64,000 bases of DNA from Dendrobium chrysotoxum (lineage: Eukaryota; Streptophyta; Magnoliopsida; Asparagales; Orchidaceae), in contig CM034315.1 in NCBI GenBank assembly GCA_019925795.1, forward strand, positions 1,364,001 through 1,428,000, given 5' to 3'. Of the stretch, positions 21,901 through 36,900 are shown piece by piece; the first letter of the stretch is position 1, and the number at the start of each line of letters is the position of its first letter. The notes under the pieces were generated by a model. The model did not search any database. It was given only the letters and a program-made list of their open reading frames with translations, and had not been told where the DNA came from. Position numbers and translations under genes: made by a program.

Positions 21901-24900
21901 TTTTGCAAGGACTTTATGATCCGAGTTCAGGTTTCCTATAGGCGCAAGCCCCTATAGTTAATTACCCCTCCCGATAACGATAGAGAACTTTCGATTAAGG
22001 CTAGTAGTCAAACAGATACATAATATCCGGCGTATAGTAGCATCATGATTAAGGTAGTTGAAATTTTAATATTTAAAATTAAAAATTTTACCACCTTGCA
22101 CTTAAAGTGGATGGTGGGGGGAATGATGATAGACCAGATCAAGATCCCATGGTTCCGTCGTCCCGGATCATCATGGGACCTAGTCTACTTAGTCATAGGA
22201 GGTAGTCGACCCAACTTAACAGAAAGATCCTTGTCGATAGCCAGAGATTGCTTCATCCAATGATACCTTGTAGACTTATGATAGAAATTTGTCAAAGGGG
22301 ACAAATTTGAATCCACCTTAGCTAACAGAGATCTTTGTACCCTATCGATTATATCCTATTGATTCATTACTCAAGGATTTGACACCATTAGGAAACACAC
22401 GGGCTCTGACCATGACTGTAATTTAATGGTGTCATTTGGCGGCAAACCACCCGGCCAAAGGGTCCCGGTTATAACCGTTTACCTATGGTGCCATTTAGCG
22501 GCAAAATCACCAGTTAGAGGACACGTGCCACGTCCTTATTGGCAAGAGATGGTTTGAGAATGAATCCTAGTGATATTCTCGCCTAGACATTCGCTCTTTG
22601 TGAGTTGAAGTGATTTTCATATTTGTCCACCCGACAAACTGTTGTAGAGGGTGGATGGGTATTTTATTTTAAATATTTGATGATTAACTTCAATTTTAAA
22701 TATCTTAGGTTTTTGAAGATTTTTTAGTTTTGAATATTTCATGGAAATTTGGGAGGCATTTTCAAGTATTTAGGGTCCCCTTCTATTAATACGGCCATCA
22801 TCGGAGTATTTATGTGCAATTTCTCTTTGTCTGCTGGTCAAACCTTATCAATTTTGTCTACTTGCTGACAGAGGATCGGGTTTGTTGTCAGCTTTATGCC
22901 TTTATTAATGAATTTCCTTTGTTATAGACCTTGAAGACATAATATGAATATATAAAATAAATATATCGGTCAATGTCGCAACCGTATATTTGTTTGATTG
23001 TTCGAGCCGTGTCGACTCCTATCTGCTCGCATAGGAAGATTGGGCTTGAACATTGATTTATTATTTAACCCGCGTAGCATCCTCAGACATCACGTGTGTG
23101 CATACTATACAATTGTTGGGGCCCATGCGGGTATACATATTTCAACGCATGAGGGGGGGGGGGGGGATTTTGGAATAACCAGTTATGCAAATGACCCCTA
23201 TTTATAGGTATGCAAGGTTTTACTTTAGAATTGGTAGACTCCTTATGTCCGCATGTATGCATGTTGCGGATCCAGTAGCATAGTGTTGTACTTCATTTAT
23301 TGCGCATCGATAGTGCTGTTTAGTTCATCTTGTCTTCAGCAAGTTGTTATTTTCCTAAACATTCAACTTGCGGGAATATACTCCAGCCTGCAAATGAGCT
23401 GTGCGGTGCGTCAGGGACCTCCTACTTGTCGCTTGCAAATAAGCTGATTAATTTGGTGTAACAGCCTTGCACTGCAAATTCACTACTTCATTTTATCAAT
23501 GACCCGCAACTTTTTAACACTGATTCTATGTTTTTTTCTTACTGATGAATCATAGTGTTGTACTATAGATCATTTGCTGCTTTATACAGGGAGATTGTCA
23601 GGCATTAATGAATCTCCAGCAGTAGTTCACAAACGCTTGCATTTGTCGTAGTCCTTTTGTATTTGTTGCGATCTTCGGTCTTTGTTTGTAGATGATGTGT
23701 CACGTGTGCATAACAAGTCTCCTACGGCGACTCGTAAGTGTTTGCATTTGCTGTATATCATCCACATCTGTTTGTAGTGGATCTATGTATTTCGCCTGAC
23801 ATTGAATGGTGGTTGACCGCGAGGGTCATAGCATTCACTTTCTGTTGCTGATCATCACCCGTAGGTGTATTACTGTGCATACGGCATATCTTCCGTCATA
23901 ACCAGCAGGTGTTCGCGTTTATTGCTTGTTGCACTGTGTATGCTTGCAAGGGACTCTATTATGTTGGTTGCATGTTACCAGCCATCACCCATAGGTGGAT
24001 TACTGTATGAAAGGGGAGTCTCCTACAGTGACTCGTAGGAGTTCGTTGCTACATGTCATCAGCCTTTGCTTATAGAGGATCGATGTATTTAACTGCCATT
24101 GCATGGTTGTCGATTGTGTGTAGGGGAGGGGCGATCAAGCATTTACTGCACATTGTTCGTCATCACCCGTAGTTGGAGTATTATATGCATGATGAGTCTC
24201 CTACATTCACTTGCGAATGCTCGCATTCATTGTATGCTGCACTATATGCATTTGCAAGAAGTTTCATTGTCTATAAATGAATTGGCATATTCATCTGCAC
24301 AATAATGCTGACTACCAGGCGTTCACTGTTGATTTTCCCACGCATATTGATTGGCAGGTTGCTATATTCACTTGCATGCTGGCTATCGCGCACATGATAG
24401 ATCCTCTACCATTGCTTGTTTGTATTTCTACTTTAATCTACAAGCAGGCGGCTGTACGCATGAAGTCTTCTTTTGTGGCCTACAGGAATGTTGACCTCAT
24501 CTTTATATGAGGTCACTAGGACCCACTTGGATTTCTTGCTGGTGACCTAATGATTGGGAGATGTCCACTTCTCAGCCATATAGGTCCTAGTCTAAAATAA
24601 ATCCAAGTCTAATCAAATCAGTTCTATCCCTCAATTTAATTCCCAGATCAATTTTCAACCAACCTTCAATCAACTTTCAAATCATATCCAATTAATCCCA
24701 ATCATTTATTTGATTGTCATTGATGTGGATAATTCAAACTCAACCAGTCAATTCCAAAATTCAAATCCAACATTCCAAACCAAATCCCAGGGTTAAAGGC
24801 CTTGGTCTTGAAGCTCTTTCTGGGTGAATTTTCTGTCAACTGAAAACCAAGTCAAATGATCCCTGATTTGGGGTCTATCAATTGCATCTTGCTCAAATGT

Positions 24901-27900
24901 GTCTCTAAAATCAACCCACTAAATTTGAACCCATTCTGAGGTCCCTAGCCCCAGAAATTGAATTGATTTTCAAAGGATACAAAACCTTCAAATATTTATA
25001 TCTTATGCCACTGGACCTACCATCAGTAGAATTTAACCTTGAGAGCCCTCCAAACCCTCCAATCATACTCATCACCTTTGTCATGACTTGTTGATCAATA
25101 ACCTACACTTTCATGGACCCTATTTGACCCATGATTGACTTGGGGTTAAAATGACCAAAATGCCTTTTAAAGGGGTTTTTGATTTTTTTCCCAAAATTCA
25201 ACATCACCTTCTCATATCAATCTTCAAAACCTATCCCAATGAATCCTAAATATCATTAGGAACACTTTGGTTTGACTTAGTTGACCAAGTCAACCATGGT
25301 TAACCAAAGTGAGCCTTAAGGGTTTAAACACCCATTTCCAACCAAATGAGCTCCCCTTGACTTGAGACCACTTCCATTGAGTTCATATGATCAATTTGAA
25401 CTCAATGGACCCAACCCATGACCCTAAGTCAACTTGGTTGACCAAGTCAACCATATTTGACCAAACCTCCCATACACTTCTACCCTTTCAAATCTTTTGA
25501 CCAAGGCCTTGCCAAGCCTACCCAAACCCATGGGGTGACCCATTGGGTCTTCAAGAGACCCCTCTTGAAGACCCAAGCCTTGGGCCCACTTGGGTTAGCC
25601 ATTTGGCTTGACCCAAGTGCCCAAAGAGGGGTTGCCCTAGAGCCAAATTCCAACCCTAGCCCAATTGGATCAAACCAATGGTGGCATTGAGTTCCCCTTA
25701 ACCCAATACACCTTTCCTAGTTGACCCAACCCTTAGGCCAACTTGGGTTGGTAGTTAGGCTAACCCAAAGTGGTCAAAACCACCTTGGGTTGAGCCATTT
25801 CTCAACCTAAGCTCAATTAAACCCAACCAACACCTCCATTGGGTAGCCCTAGGTCCAACACACCTACCCTACTTAGCCCCACCCTTGGGTTGACTTGGGT
25901 GAACCTCTAGACTAGCCCAAAGTGGTCAAAACCACTTTGACCCGAGCCATCTTCCTCCATAGACCCAATCAAGCCCAATTGCCACTTGCATTGGGTACTC
26001 CTTGACCCAACCTATCTTCCCTATCAAGCTCACCATCTGGCTTGACCTGAGCTGCACTTGAACCGACCCGAACCGTGCAGGTTTGGGTCAACCCAACCCA
26101 CTTTGCTGAATTGGGCTGCCTCTTGCCCAATTGACTCCTCAATTGAGTTCACCAGGCTCCCGGCAAACTTTCCACATCACTCTGATCCAACCAATGGCCG
26201 ACAGCAGTCAAAACTAATGGAGAAAGAGCTCCGGTGGTCCCCCCTTCACGGGCTCTGGCCAAAGTTTCCCCAAGGCCTGAGCACGACTCCTTTAGGCTCA
26301 GACAACTCCCTAAGGATATCCCCTTCCACTTAGCGGTCATCCAACAACTGCCTCGATCGATCCCGACCGTCCAAGCTCGCGGGGATGGCTTGAGTAGGGC
26401 TCCCTCACCCAAACCTCTCCATTCGCTCCCAATCTTTCGAAAATCCTCCCAAGAGCTCTCTGAGCATTCCTCTTCATTCCCCCAGTCTCCCAACCCCTTC
26501 CAGCTACGATCCCGAGTGAACTCTGGCAAAAGCTCTCCGCCCTCCGCTCGAAGTCCTACTTCTGGTGGTCCTCCAGCCGAGACGTCTGAAGGAGAAGTGC
26601 TCGCCATCCCTCCCTCAAGCTTCCTGATAGAAAAACCCATCCGTTGGGGCTTTCTACACGGTGAGAACTAAATCCCAAGCTCCCTAGATAAGTAGTCTGG
26701 TTAGGTGTGAAGAAAACCTTCACCCCAATGGATCTCCACCATTGGATTGAATGTTTCCATTACCCTGATGCTCCTTGAAAATTTTGGAGAAGTTTCATCG
26801 ACGGGATCTCTCGGATCATACCGGAGAAACCCTACGGCTACTGGGATGAGCGAGAGGTGGAAGATATAATCAGAGCCGTTGATTTCGATCAACGACTCCT
26901 ATTAAATCCCGCAATCTCGGAGCGGATTTAATTCCAACTACTCGATCTCACATCCGTCGGCCGTGGTTAATCCCGCGTTACCCATTTAGCTGCCAATGAT
27001 TGGTTGGCCAATCAGAGCACCCGCATGTAAAAGCGCGGCTGACTGGGTAATTCTGTATTTAAAAAATTCAGGAATTGCAAGAAATTTCAAAAATTCACAT
27101 CTCCCTCCACACTTGACCAAATTAGGTGTTCTTAAGCTCATTGGAAAGATCTCAGGGAGATCTTCAAAAGCCCTATGGTCCCAAGCTCTGATTATACCTG
27201 GGTTAGTCTCAATTTTCATTTGAATGTTTATGGTATTTATGCATTTGTGTGTTTATTTAATGTCACCATGGCTTGGGACTTTGGGAGATTGAATTTGGGC
27301 ATGTCCTTGACATGTCCAAATTTTCTCTCCACTATTTGTTGAGTTTAAGGGCACCATTTGGTCAATTTGGGATCAAGGGTCATGGTTTGACCCTTGATTC
27401 CAAATTGCTTCTATAGTTTTTTCAATGGGATTTAGGATTTGAATTTTGGTGTGTTGATTATGCTTAGTCTAAGGAGTTTGGAGCCACTGATTGCACCCCA
27501 ATCCAAGCCTCGGGTAGTGACTTAAGAATTTTCTAAGGTGACCTAAAGGTCACCTTGGGTGGCTTGGTTAGCTACTTAGCCACCTTAGAGAGTTCAATTT
27601 GGGCCAAAATTCAGGGGGCTTGGACCTTCAGATCATATGATCTCATGGTCCAAATTTCACTGGATTTAGAGCCCATTTGGTCCACCAACTAGGAACCCCA
27701 AAATCCCTCTCTATAATTGGCCTAGAACTTTAATTAATTCACTAAAAATTCATATTAAATCCAAAAATTTCATGTAAGGACTCTAATTAACCCTAATTGA
27801 ACCCTCAACCCAGGAAAAATAAAAGTCCTATCAAATAACCTTTAATTTCGTCTAAATTTAATTTCTAAGGAAAATTGACACTTAATTTAAATAAATAAAT

Positions 27901-30900
27901 AAATTCAAAAAATTCCACAAATACTTGGAAACATTCTCTTAGCCATTTCTGATCTTTGGGGGTGATTCCAAGAGGTTTGGGGTTGATTTGGATCAAAATT
28001 TAAAAATCCCCTTAATTAAGGCAATTTTAGAAATTTCAAAAATACTCAATCTTTAAAAAATCACCAATAATTCCAGAAAAATCCAATTTAATCAAAATCA
28101 AAGTCATTCAACTCTAATTATAATGTAGTATTTTCTAAAAATATCAAAACCCCAAAATTAAGTCAAAAAGTCAACTCCCCGATCAGCCGTAGTTCAAAAC
28201 TAGGTCAAAACTTCAGAAAATCATAACTTAATGCAAAAAATTTCAAATTGAGTAAACCTAGAGTCTAATTACTCCTTTTAAGGCATAATATTTAAGAAAA
28301 ACATTAAAACTCCAAAGCCAATCTTAATTTTAAAAGTCAACTTTTAACCCTTTAATTAACATATTTAAATAATCCTGATAATCCCAAAATTCAGTAATTG
28401 GTTAAAATTCCAGAAAAATTTAATTTGGTTAATAAAATCAATTAACCAACATTCTAATACATAACAAACACTCCAAAGATGAAGTTTTTAGGATGGACTA
28501 CTTCGGGCTGCAGGGCTAAGTGTCCTGAGGAGGCTCAGTTCCTTGAGCCTGATGGCACAACGCCACGAATGAATTTAATAGTGTGTGAAACTTCAAAATT
28601 AAATGGTTCTTAATTATTTAACTAAACTAAAATCTTTAACTACACCACATCAACCAGGTTTTTAGGATCGACTACTTTGGGTTGCGGGGCTAAGTGTCAT
28701 AAGGAGGCCTGGTTCTTCGAGCCTAATGGCACAACGCCACGAACCGATTGATGGAATATCTAAATGAATTTACTCCTAAAAATCAACAATTAATTAAACT
28801 AATTAAAATTCATCAATCCCTTAATCTTTAATTAATTAAATCCATTTGATCAATCAACTTTTTAAATACATCATAAACAAAACTTGAATACATTCATACT
28901 TAAACTCAAACACAAATTTATCCTTCAACCTTCAACAAACCTGAACCTTAGCCAAATTTGACAAATCACCCATTCTAGGACATATCTCAGCCACACAGCC
29001 TTCTCACATATTTTAGATGGTTTGCTAGAACAACTAACTCTAGTCTAGGCTAGGCCGATGTTTACTTACAGCTGTGTGCCGGGTTCTCGAGATTTCATTG
29101 CATGTCGTGATTGAAATTTGATTAATGAGAATATTTATTTATTTTTACTGCACTCTGTGAATTGATGTGATGGACGATAGTTTACCCTTAGGTTAGGGCT
29201 GATGTGGTTGCTCACAGGATTTTCTATAGGTGGCCACGCTCGTGCGGGGCCATAAAAGAGGTGCTAAATTAATAATTATTATAAATATTACAGGTGCTTC
29301 ACCTGCTTAGCCTCCAAATAAATGAGAGCGTGGTCAAGTGTATTTACTTATTCAATTCAATGCATATATATAGAACTGCTTGGGATTCATTTGATTATCA
29401 AATGCTTAGAATAACCTTGCAGGAGAGTCTAGATTTCTTTATTTTTATATCAGTGTAATTTGTTTAAAGTTAAGAGTTGTGAAAGTTGATCTTTGAGTTG
29501 GGATACATGTATCTAAAATTAGATTCCAAAGAGAAAAGGATAACCCTCACGGGGATAGTCATTTTCCATTTGGAAGCCCAATTTTGGATCATTTTAATAT
29601 CCATAGGGAAAAAGAATAACCTCCCCCTCGGGGGAAGAATTTTCTTTTCCATTTGGGTATCCAGGTACGACGAATCCAAGGGGCTCGAAGATGAGAAGGA
29701 CGAAGAGTTGAAGACAAAGAGTATCCCACCCAAAGTCACTTGCGTCTGTTCTAGGATTAGAATCCGGGTTTGTGATTAGTGGTGCCCGACCACTTTTAAT
29801 TTTCTACAATTCTAGGTTGTAATAAATGGGGCATTTGCCTACGGACATTACTTAAAGGAATTAATTGGAGAAGATACTAAGCCACGGCGAAGTCGTTTGG
29901 CTGCCTATGTGGAAAGGAAAATAATACGAACCCTCTTGCACGCCCGGACAACACTCTTACGTCTCTGGAAATTCTGGACAACAACTATGTGGGCACCAAA
30001 TCCTGGAACTGGTGGTGGGGCTGGAAAACGGGGCTCATCCTGTATTTCAGCAGCAGGCAGCTGTCTTTGGGATGATTTGGGAGGGAAATAACAAGCTCCT
30101 GGCGTGAAATTGGGTGGGGGGGGGGAGGGGGAGAAATTCAAGACTTGTAGGAGAATTCTAATTTGAATTCAAATTCCCAAAATTAACGCTAGGCTAATTT
30201 AGGAAAGGGAATTAATTGGGATCTCCAATTAATATTCAAATTGATTGATTGAGATATCTTTCCAAACATAATCTAACAATTTGGGAAAGGATTTCAAAGC
30301 TTTAGGAGATTTAAAATTTGACTTTCAGGTTTTCCAAAATTAACACTAGGCTAATTTAGGAAGGGGAATTAATTGGGATCTCCAATTAATATTCAAATTG
30401 ATTGTTTGGGATATATTTCCAACATAACCCAATAATTTGTGAAAGGATTTCAAGGCTTTAGGAGATTTTGAATTTGAATTTTAGATTTTCCAAAATTAAC
30501 ACTAAACTAATTTAGGAAGGGGAATTAATTGGGACCTCCAACTAATATTCAAATTGATTGATTGGGATATCTTTCCAAACATAACCCGATAATTTGGGAA
30601 AGTATTTTAAAGCTTTAGGAGATTACAAATTTGAATTTCAAATTTTTTCGAAATTAACGCTAGGCTAATTTAGGAAAATGTTAGATGATCAATTTAAAAT
30701 TTTGGGGGGAAAGGGAAAAGGGGGTCATGATAGTTTCGGCCATGGGAACAAAGAGGTGGTCGGCAGCTATGAAGAGGGCGAAAGGACAGGCTGTGCATGG
30801 TCAAGGCTAGGAGGAGAAAGGAGGTGGTCTGTTGGAGCTTTGGGAGGAGATGACGGTGGCGACAAGCTCAATGTGGTGGAGGCGGAGATAAACTGTGAGC

Positions 30901-33900
30901 CTGGATGTTTCCTGCGGCTGACGGATCTTGCTTTGCCCTCGCTAAGGGACTTCACATAAGCTATCACAAGAACTCTCAAGGCTCTCAAACACACCTAGAT
31001 ACAAAGCGCAGAAATTTTCATTCATAACAATCATCATCCTCCCAAGGAGGAGGTGAGGCCTATAAATAGACAAAATACAATAAAACATCAAATGACAAAA
31101 GTGTTCCTGGGGTCACATAAACCTACTCCCTCAAGTGAGGGTAAAAACAAAAATTACACATAATAAATCAAATACAAATAAAATGCTCAGAAATAGAGTA
31201 ATCCAATCGTAGCCGTAGATCTCCGACCCTTCCTCTAATAAACTTTTCACGGCCGGATGTCCTCATCAAACATGATCGAGACGGTGCGAAATAGGTACGA
31301 GGTATGCGGGATTTACGTAGGGTTTTCCGGCTTTTCTGGCTTCCATGGAGGTCAACAATGAACCGCATCAACTTCCATTTGTCAAGGCACCAGGAATTGG
31401 GAAGGATTCAGTTCGGTCAAATTGGTAGGCTTAGATTAGGTTCTATTTGGGTACTTAAACATAGCCTACACACTATTTGAAAAGAAATCATGGCAACATA
31501 GGGATCAGGTTGGTTTGATAATTTCCACCAAAAACATTTACAGAACCAACTAATAGGGTTGATTCAATAGGGTGGGTGAGGAAGATAAATGAGATAAAAG
31601 ATACCATCAAACAAATAGCTTAAAAGACACGTAAATTAATGAGCACAATAACATGAATAAAAGTCAGAAACCAATTTGCTTGCTGCAATTAGTAAATAAA
31701 TATACAAATATTAGAAAAACGTGTTAACGTTTGATGTAATTAAAAAGCAATAAGAAAACCAGAACGCCTTGGTGTGCTGACAAAAATTACCTGTAGTTGT
31801 CTGGATTCATAAGAAGCAGTGACCTATATAATTTCTCTCCGTCCTCTACGCGACCAAGTTTATCTAGTATAGACACCAATTGTTCCTTGAATGCTAATTT
31901 GTCTACCTGATGAGCATTATGAGACATGCATTATCTATGAATCGTAAAATGCTGGCTCAAAATTAAACTAAAATTAATAAATTGACGGATGCCGTTAAAT
32001 AAATTCTATGATTTTGCTGAGAATTAACATAAAGCTGTTGGAGATGGCTCAAGATGAGAAAGCACATAGAATATGCATAAAAGTGTCTATTAAACAGTAT
32101 GGTAATATAACAGTAATGTATTTAATCCTCAGCTAAACGAACATCATGTGGGATCAGACATACAATTTTTGCCTCCTTCTTGTAAATCTCATCAAGTGCT
32201 CTGTCAAGCAAGCCACATTCTTCCAGCAAAGATACCTGAAGAAAACATATTTAGCATTTCCAGAGGAAATATGCAAAAATCTCTTCTAGAACAAAATACC
32301 GACAACGTAAGTAAAATTTGTGAAATGTAGACAGCTGTATTGAGCATACAGAATAGATCAAACTTATTTTGCCACCAAAACAGAAATACTAACACGTAAA
32401 ATACTCTTGTTAATACGGGATAAGTTCCATGAAGAACAATAAGGAAAAAAATTCCAGAACAAAAGAACTATGCAGAGGAACTAAAAAGACAGCCACAATC
32501 AATCTCCAGAAATTATTATTAAGAACAGATAACACATTGTAATGGGGAAACGATTAAAGTACAGCACAGCATCCATACCATCCACTAGATTTGAAAAGAT
32601 GAGCACAATCTAGCAGTCCTAAAGTAATAGTGCCCACAAGAGTCCGATTTCTAAAATACTACCTCATACACAAGGACAAGAGGATGCTTTCAAACATTTT
32701 ATCAACTTGGGTGCAAGCACAAGTGAGTAGATGTGATGTGCCCTAGTTTCATGGTGGCTTGAGGAAGTTGAATCTACCACAATATACTTATCACACACCA
32801 TACAATGATTTTCCGGATAACTATTGAAGTTCAGTTCGCCCCAAGGCCTACGAAGCTTTAAAATGCATGGCTAGTAACATATGCTCTATCGCTGTAAGCT
32901 ACCAGTAGAGGTACCTCTTGCTGAATCACATAGACAATACTTTAACATCCATAATGCAATCAATTGAACATCGTGACAATAACCGTGCAAAATCCCCATC
33001 CTCAGATCTTTTTCCCTATATCTCTTCAGCTTGTGCATATCAAGGCCAACGTACTCACTTTCATCACAACAGCAATGTATGCCTCTTTATCTTACATATG
33101 TAATAATATAAAACTATAAGCAAACGGCAATGGAGAGTTCAGCTCAATAACAAATTCTCCAAAGATAGGCTTTTAAATGAAATAAACACCTAAAAACCAT
33201 TAAGAACACTCTTCACATCATTCACATGTCAATTCATCAAATACACAGGATTTAAAAACAAATATAAATGTGTATGGTATGACTCAAATAATTTAAAAAA
33301 AAAAAGAAGAAAAGGAAAGAAATGAGTTTTTTGAAGAAATAAACTCTTTTTTTCCCAACAGTCACAGAATCACAATCATTTGCATTAAAACAAACCATTG
33401 GGCCGCTTAAAATTCTTTTTTCCACTCATTTAATGTGAGTGTTGTTTGCACGCAGTGTTCCTTTTTTTTCTACAATTTCCATCCCAAACATATTTGATCA
33501 AACTATTCACCTTCCAATGCATTTAAAATATATTATGTTTACCAACCTTAGGAGTTTATATTATTCTCATAATTAAATGTGCAAATCACTGAATTCTATT
33601 TTCCATGGCCCTCCAGTGCCTATCCTACACCATCTCTAATAAAATCACTCGGCATTATGTGCTTCCTAGTTTTAGGACGTGTCCATCCTAACAATTTCAT
33701 TACTACCACACCAAAGTAGCTAATGACATCTTTGCTGCCAAAAATTTGTAGTTCACCACCAATCACACAATAATTTAAAAAACAGTAATGAAAAAGTAAA
33801 AGAACTAAGAAAGCCTGACTGCCAAGTTCTATCCCATTATCATTTTAATAAAATTAGCTCTGGGTCAGAATCCATCTTCGCGAGTATGAGCTAATGATGT

Positions 33901-36900
33901 TTAAGACAACAACAATACTAGTGGCATTGAAACAGATAAATAGAACGTTACAAATTTATTACTATTAAATCATAAACTTAAATGAGAATTCAAATTACAA
34001 ATCACCTTATACAAAAGCATTTCTCCATGTTCACAGCGCTCATTTTCAGGAGGATAATCATCTTCTAGTGTCCCTTCATAGGCGTCCAAAATATCAATTG
34101 CCTTTGAACAACTAAAAGAAAAAAACAGAATAATTTGGTGGGAACGTCCATATGAGCTAAGCAAATTATTAAAATGTTAGAAGAACATTAGCAAATAACA
34201 AAAGATAGCTATTGTGACAAGTATGCAAGATAGGGGCAGCGAAGACAAACAAAGTTGCAAGTACATATTAAAAAAATACAGAAGATAAAACAGCCATCAC
34301 ACGTTATTTGAACAACAGCAATTATAAATTGACAGTATTTATAATAACAAAAGCGAGTGCTAGAGATTTATCTGTAAAAAACATGGTGTTCAAATAAAAT
34401 ACGGAAAATTGCAGGTCTCAGAAAATAGGAAATGTGAAAGAGACCAAAACATGCGCTCAAGCTCAATAATGGCAATATCATCGAACTCACCCTCATCAAA
34501 CAAGAATTCCTTCATAAGGAATGGGCTTCTTGGAAAAAAACTGGATAAGGAAAAGACTAATACAAGCAATGACTATCATTTATATAATAGCTGGCTTATG
34601 AAATACTTATCAACTCAATATGAAAATTCTCAGATAAACATAAATATATGTAACTGACAGAGCATCCACTAAAACCAAATAAATATATGTAACAACAGAC
34701 TGGCTTTAGAACTCTAAATTCCCAATGAATTGCAATCAAGTATTCATTATGAGCTTCATATCAAATGGAAAAACCCATTAGCAAATGGGATGATACTTTC
34801 TTTAAAATGTAGCACACTTTGTTACTAAAATGCAAAGAGTGGGGAAGCATGTAATTAAAGGCATGATGCCTCAGCTAAACAGCAACAAAAAGGAAAAAAG
34901 GTTTAAAATGAAACATACAACAGGAACGGGCCAGTTCCATATGATGCCACATCCTCTGTTTTTACAATTTAAGATGATTTTTTTTCTTTTTTTGGGCATA
35001 GAAGCACTAAAATGAAAACAAAAAACATAACAAGAAAAATGAAAAATGTTTCACAGCATACTTGGAGTTAAGATGATGTGCAACAGCAAAACCAATCCAG
35101 TTTGTACGATGATTTGGTTTTAGTGCCAGAAGTTGCTGTCTCGTTTCAACAAATCCCGTCAGATCACGCATTTGTGCCTGACAATAAATATGAGAAAGAT
35201 GTAAAAGACATGATCTGCACTAAGAGACATTTTGACACGATAACTTTATTTTCAAAAAAATATGCGCAACTAGATGAGAATTGCAACAGGGATATACAAA
35301 ATCTTATTAAGAAGGAATACATCTACAGCTAGGAATCACCAAATTTTGCACAGAAAAAGTCATAAATGACTAATGTGAGCAAATGTATATGTAAAAGAAC
35401 CAGAATATTTAAGAGAAAAAAAAACTAGTATTTTTTTAAAAAAGAAGCCATACGTAAGACAGAAACCACAAACCTAATAATTTAAAAGAAATACATTTGA
35501 AAGAAACAGAAAGCCTAAAACATAGAATTTCCAGAAGCAACGCACGCTTCTAAGCTAAATTCAATAGCAATGTTTTGGCAGAGACTATTTCCTTCAAAAT
35601 AAAAAGCTTTTGATACCTACAAAAACACTATGGGTCGGTTATGATGCAGGATTTAGGCTGGATTTAGGCAGGATTTGAGCTAAATCCTGCCAAACTTTAA
35701 AAAAACACAAAGTTGAATCTCACGGTAAGTCTAAGCTCCACTTCAGGATGCTTTCCACATTTTTGTTCTAACTGAATTTCATAAATCCTATATTTTGGCG
35801 GATTTACGAATTTAGCTAAAGAAGCACGCAAAAGGAGAGAAATATTTTGTTACCTTTGTGGCAAGCTCCCATCGCAACTTCTGATACAATAGAAACAATA
35901 ACGCCGTTGAAGGAGGCGAAGAAGTTTCATAAAGCGACTCTTTCAAAACTCTACTTCATGTGAAGCCGAAGTAGCAACGTGACGAGGACAAGCAAACCAT
36001 AGACGAGCTTAGGGCTATAGGACATGGACAAAGACCAAAGTGAAGAGCCATTATGGAAATAGACAGCAATGGCAGAGAAGAATACAACCCCCTTTCTCAA
36101 TTCCTATCAGCTTTTCTTACTTATGATCTGCTTTTTTTTCTTTCTTTTGCTTTGCTTTACAGATTATAGTAATAATAAAAATCAACTTAATTGATAAAAA
36201 GAATTCAATTTATTATATAACTTATAATTTTTCTTATTTATTAGGATATTAATATATAATAAATATAATTCAATATGATTTGATTAATTTCATTATAATT
36301 ATGGAATATATACTAATTTTATTAATATTAATTCTTTTTAAAATTTTATTTTAACTAACAGACTTTAAATCCTACAATAAGTATCTAAACAGTACATCAA
36401 GATTAATGAGACTTGACCTGTATGCTGCCAAACAGCTTTCAACATTTAACACCCTCAAGTTTTAGTAAATCTGGAATTACAGGATTTAATAAATCCTATT
36501 TGAGTTAAATCCAAACTGTATGCAAACAGGCCCTCTAACTTCCCTCTAAAAGTCAATCACACTAATTTTCCTAAAATATATAGATTTTACATAAAATTAG
36601 AAAAAAAATTTAGATATGATGATCAGCTTCTAAACTAGATTTTTTAGGATAAACAAATTAATAAAGTTAAAGGGCATCTATGATATCATATGATGGTATT
36701 AGGTAGAGGAAATGAACCATTCCTTAGTAGAAACTCAGACAAACAGAATTGCATAAGCAGAAGCATAAACATCAACCAAAGATCTATGCAACTGATACTA
36801 CAATTCATTTATAACTTGATTGGGGTATGATCAGTAGGGGTGTAAGTGAGCCAAGCCTGCTCGAGCTCATATATTTAACAAGCTTGAGCTCAAGCTCAGC

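Noticed and set aside
26058..26671. Three overlapping long frames on both strands
   Set aside because: The GC-rich block lacks stops by composition; translations are S/P/R/G-rich without any family motif.
29470..29779. Two ~90-codon frames on opposite strands
   Set aside because: They lie in LTR-like sequence with an inverted-repeat character; no protein resemblance.
30678..30994. Possible small gene on either strand
   Set aside because: G-rich composition, no homologue recognised, bounded by repeats and an LTR-like remnant.
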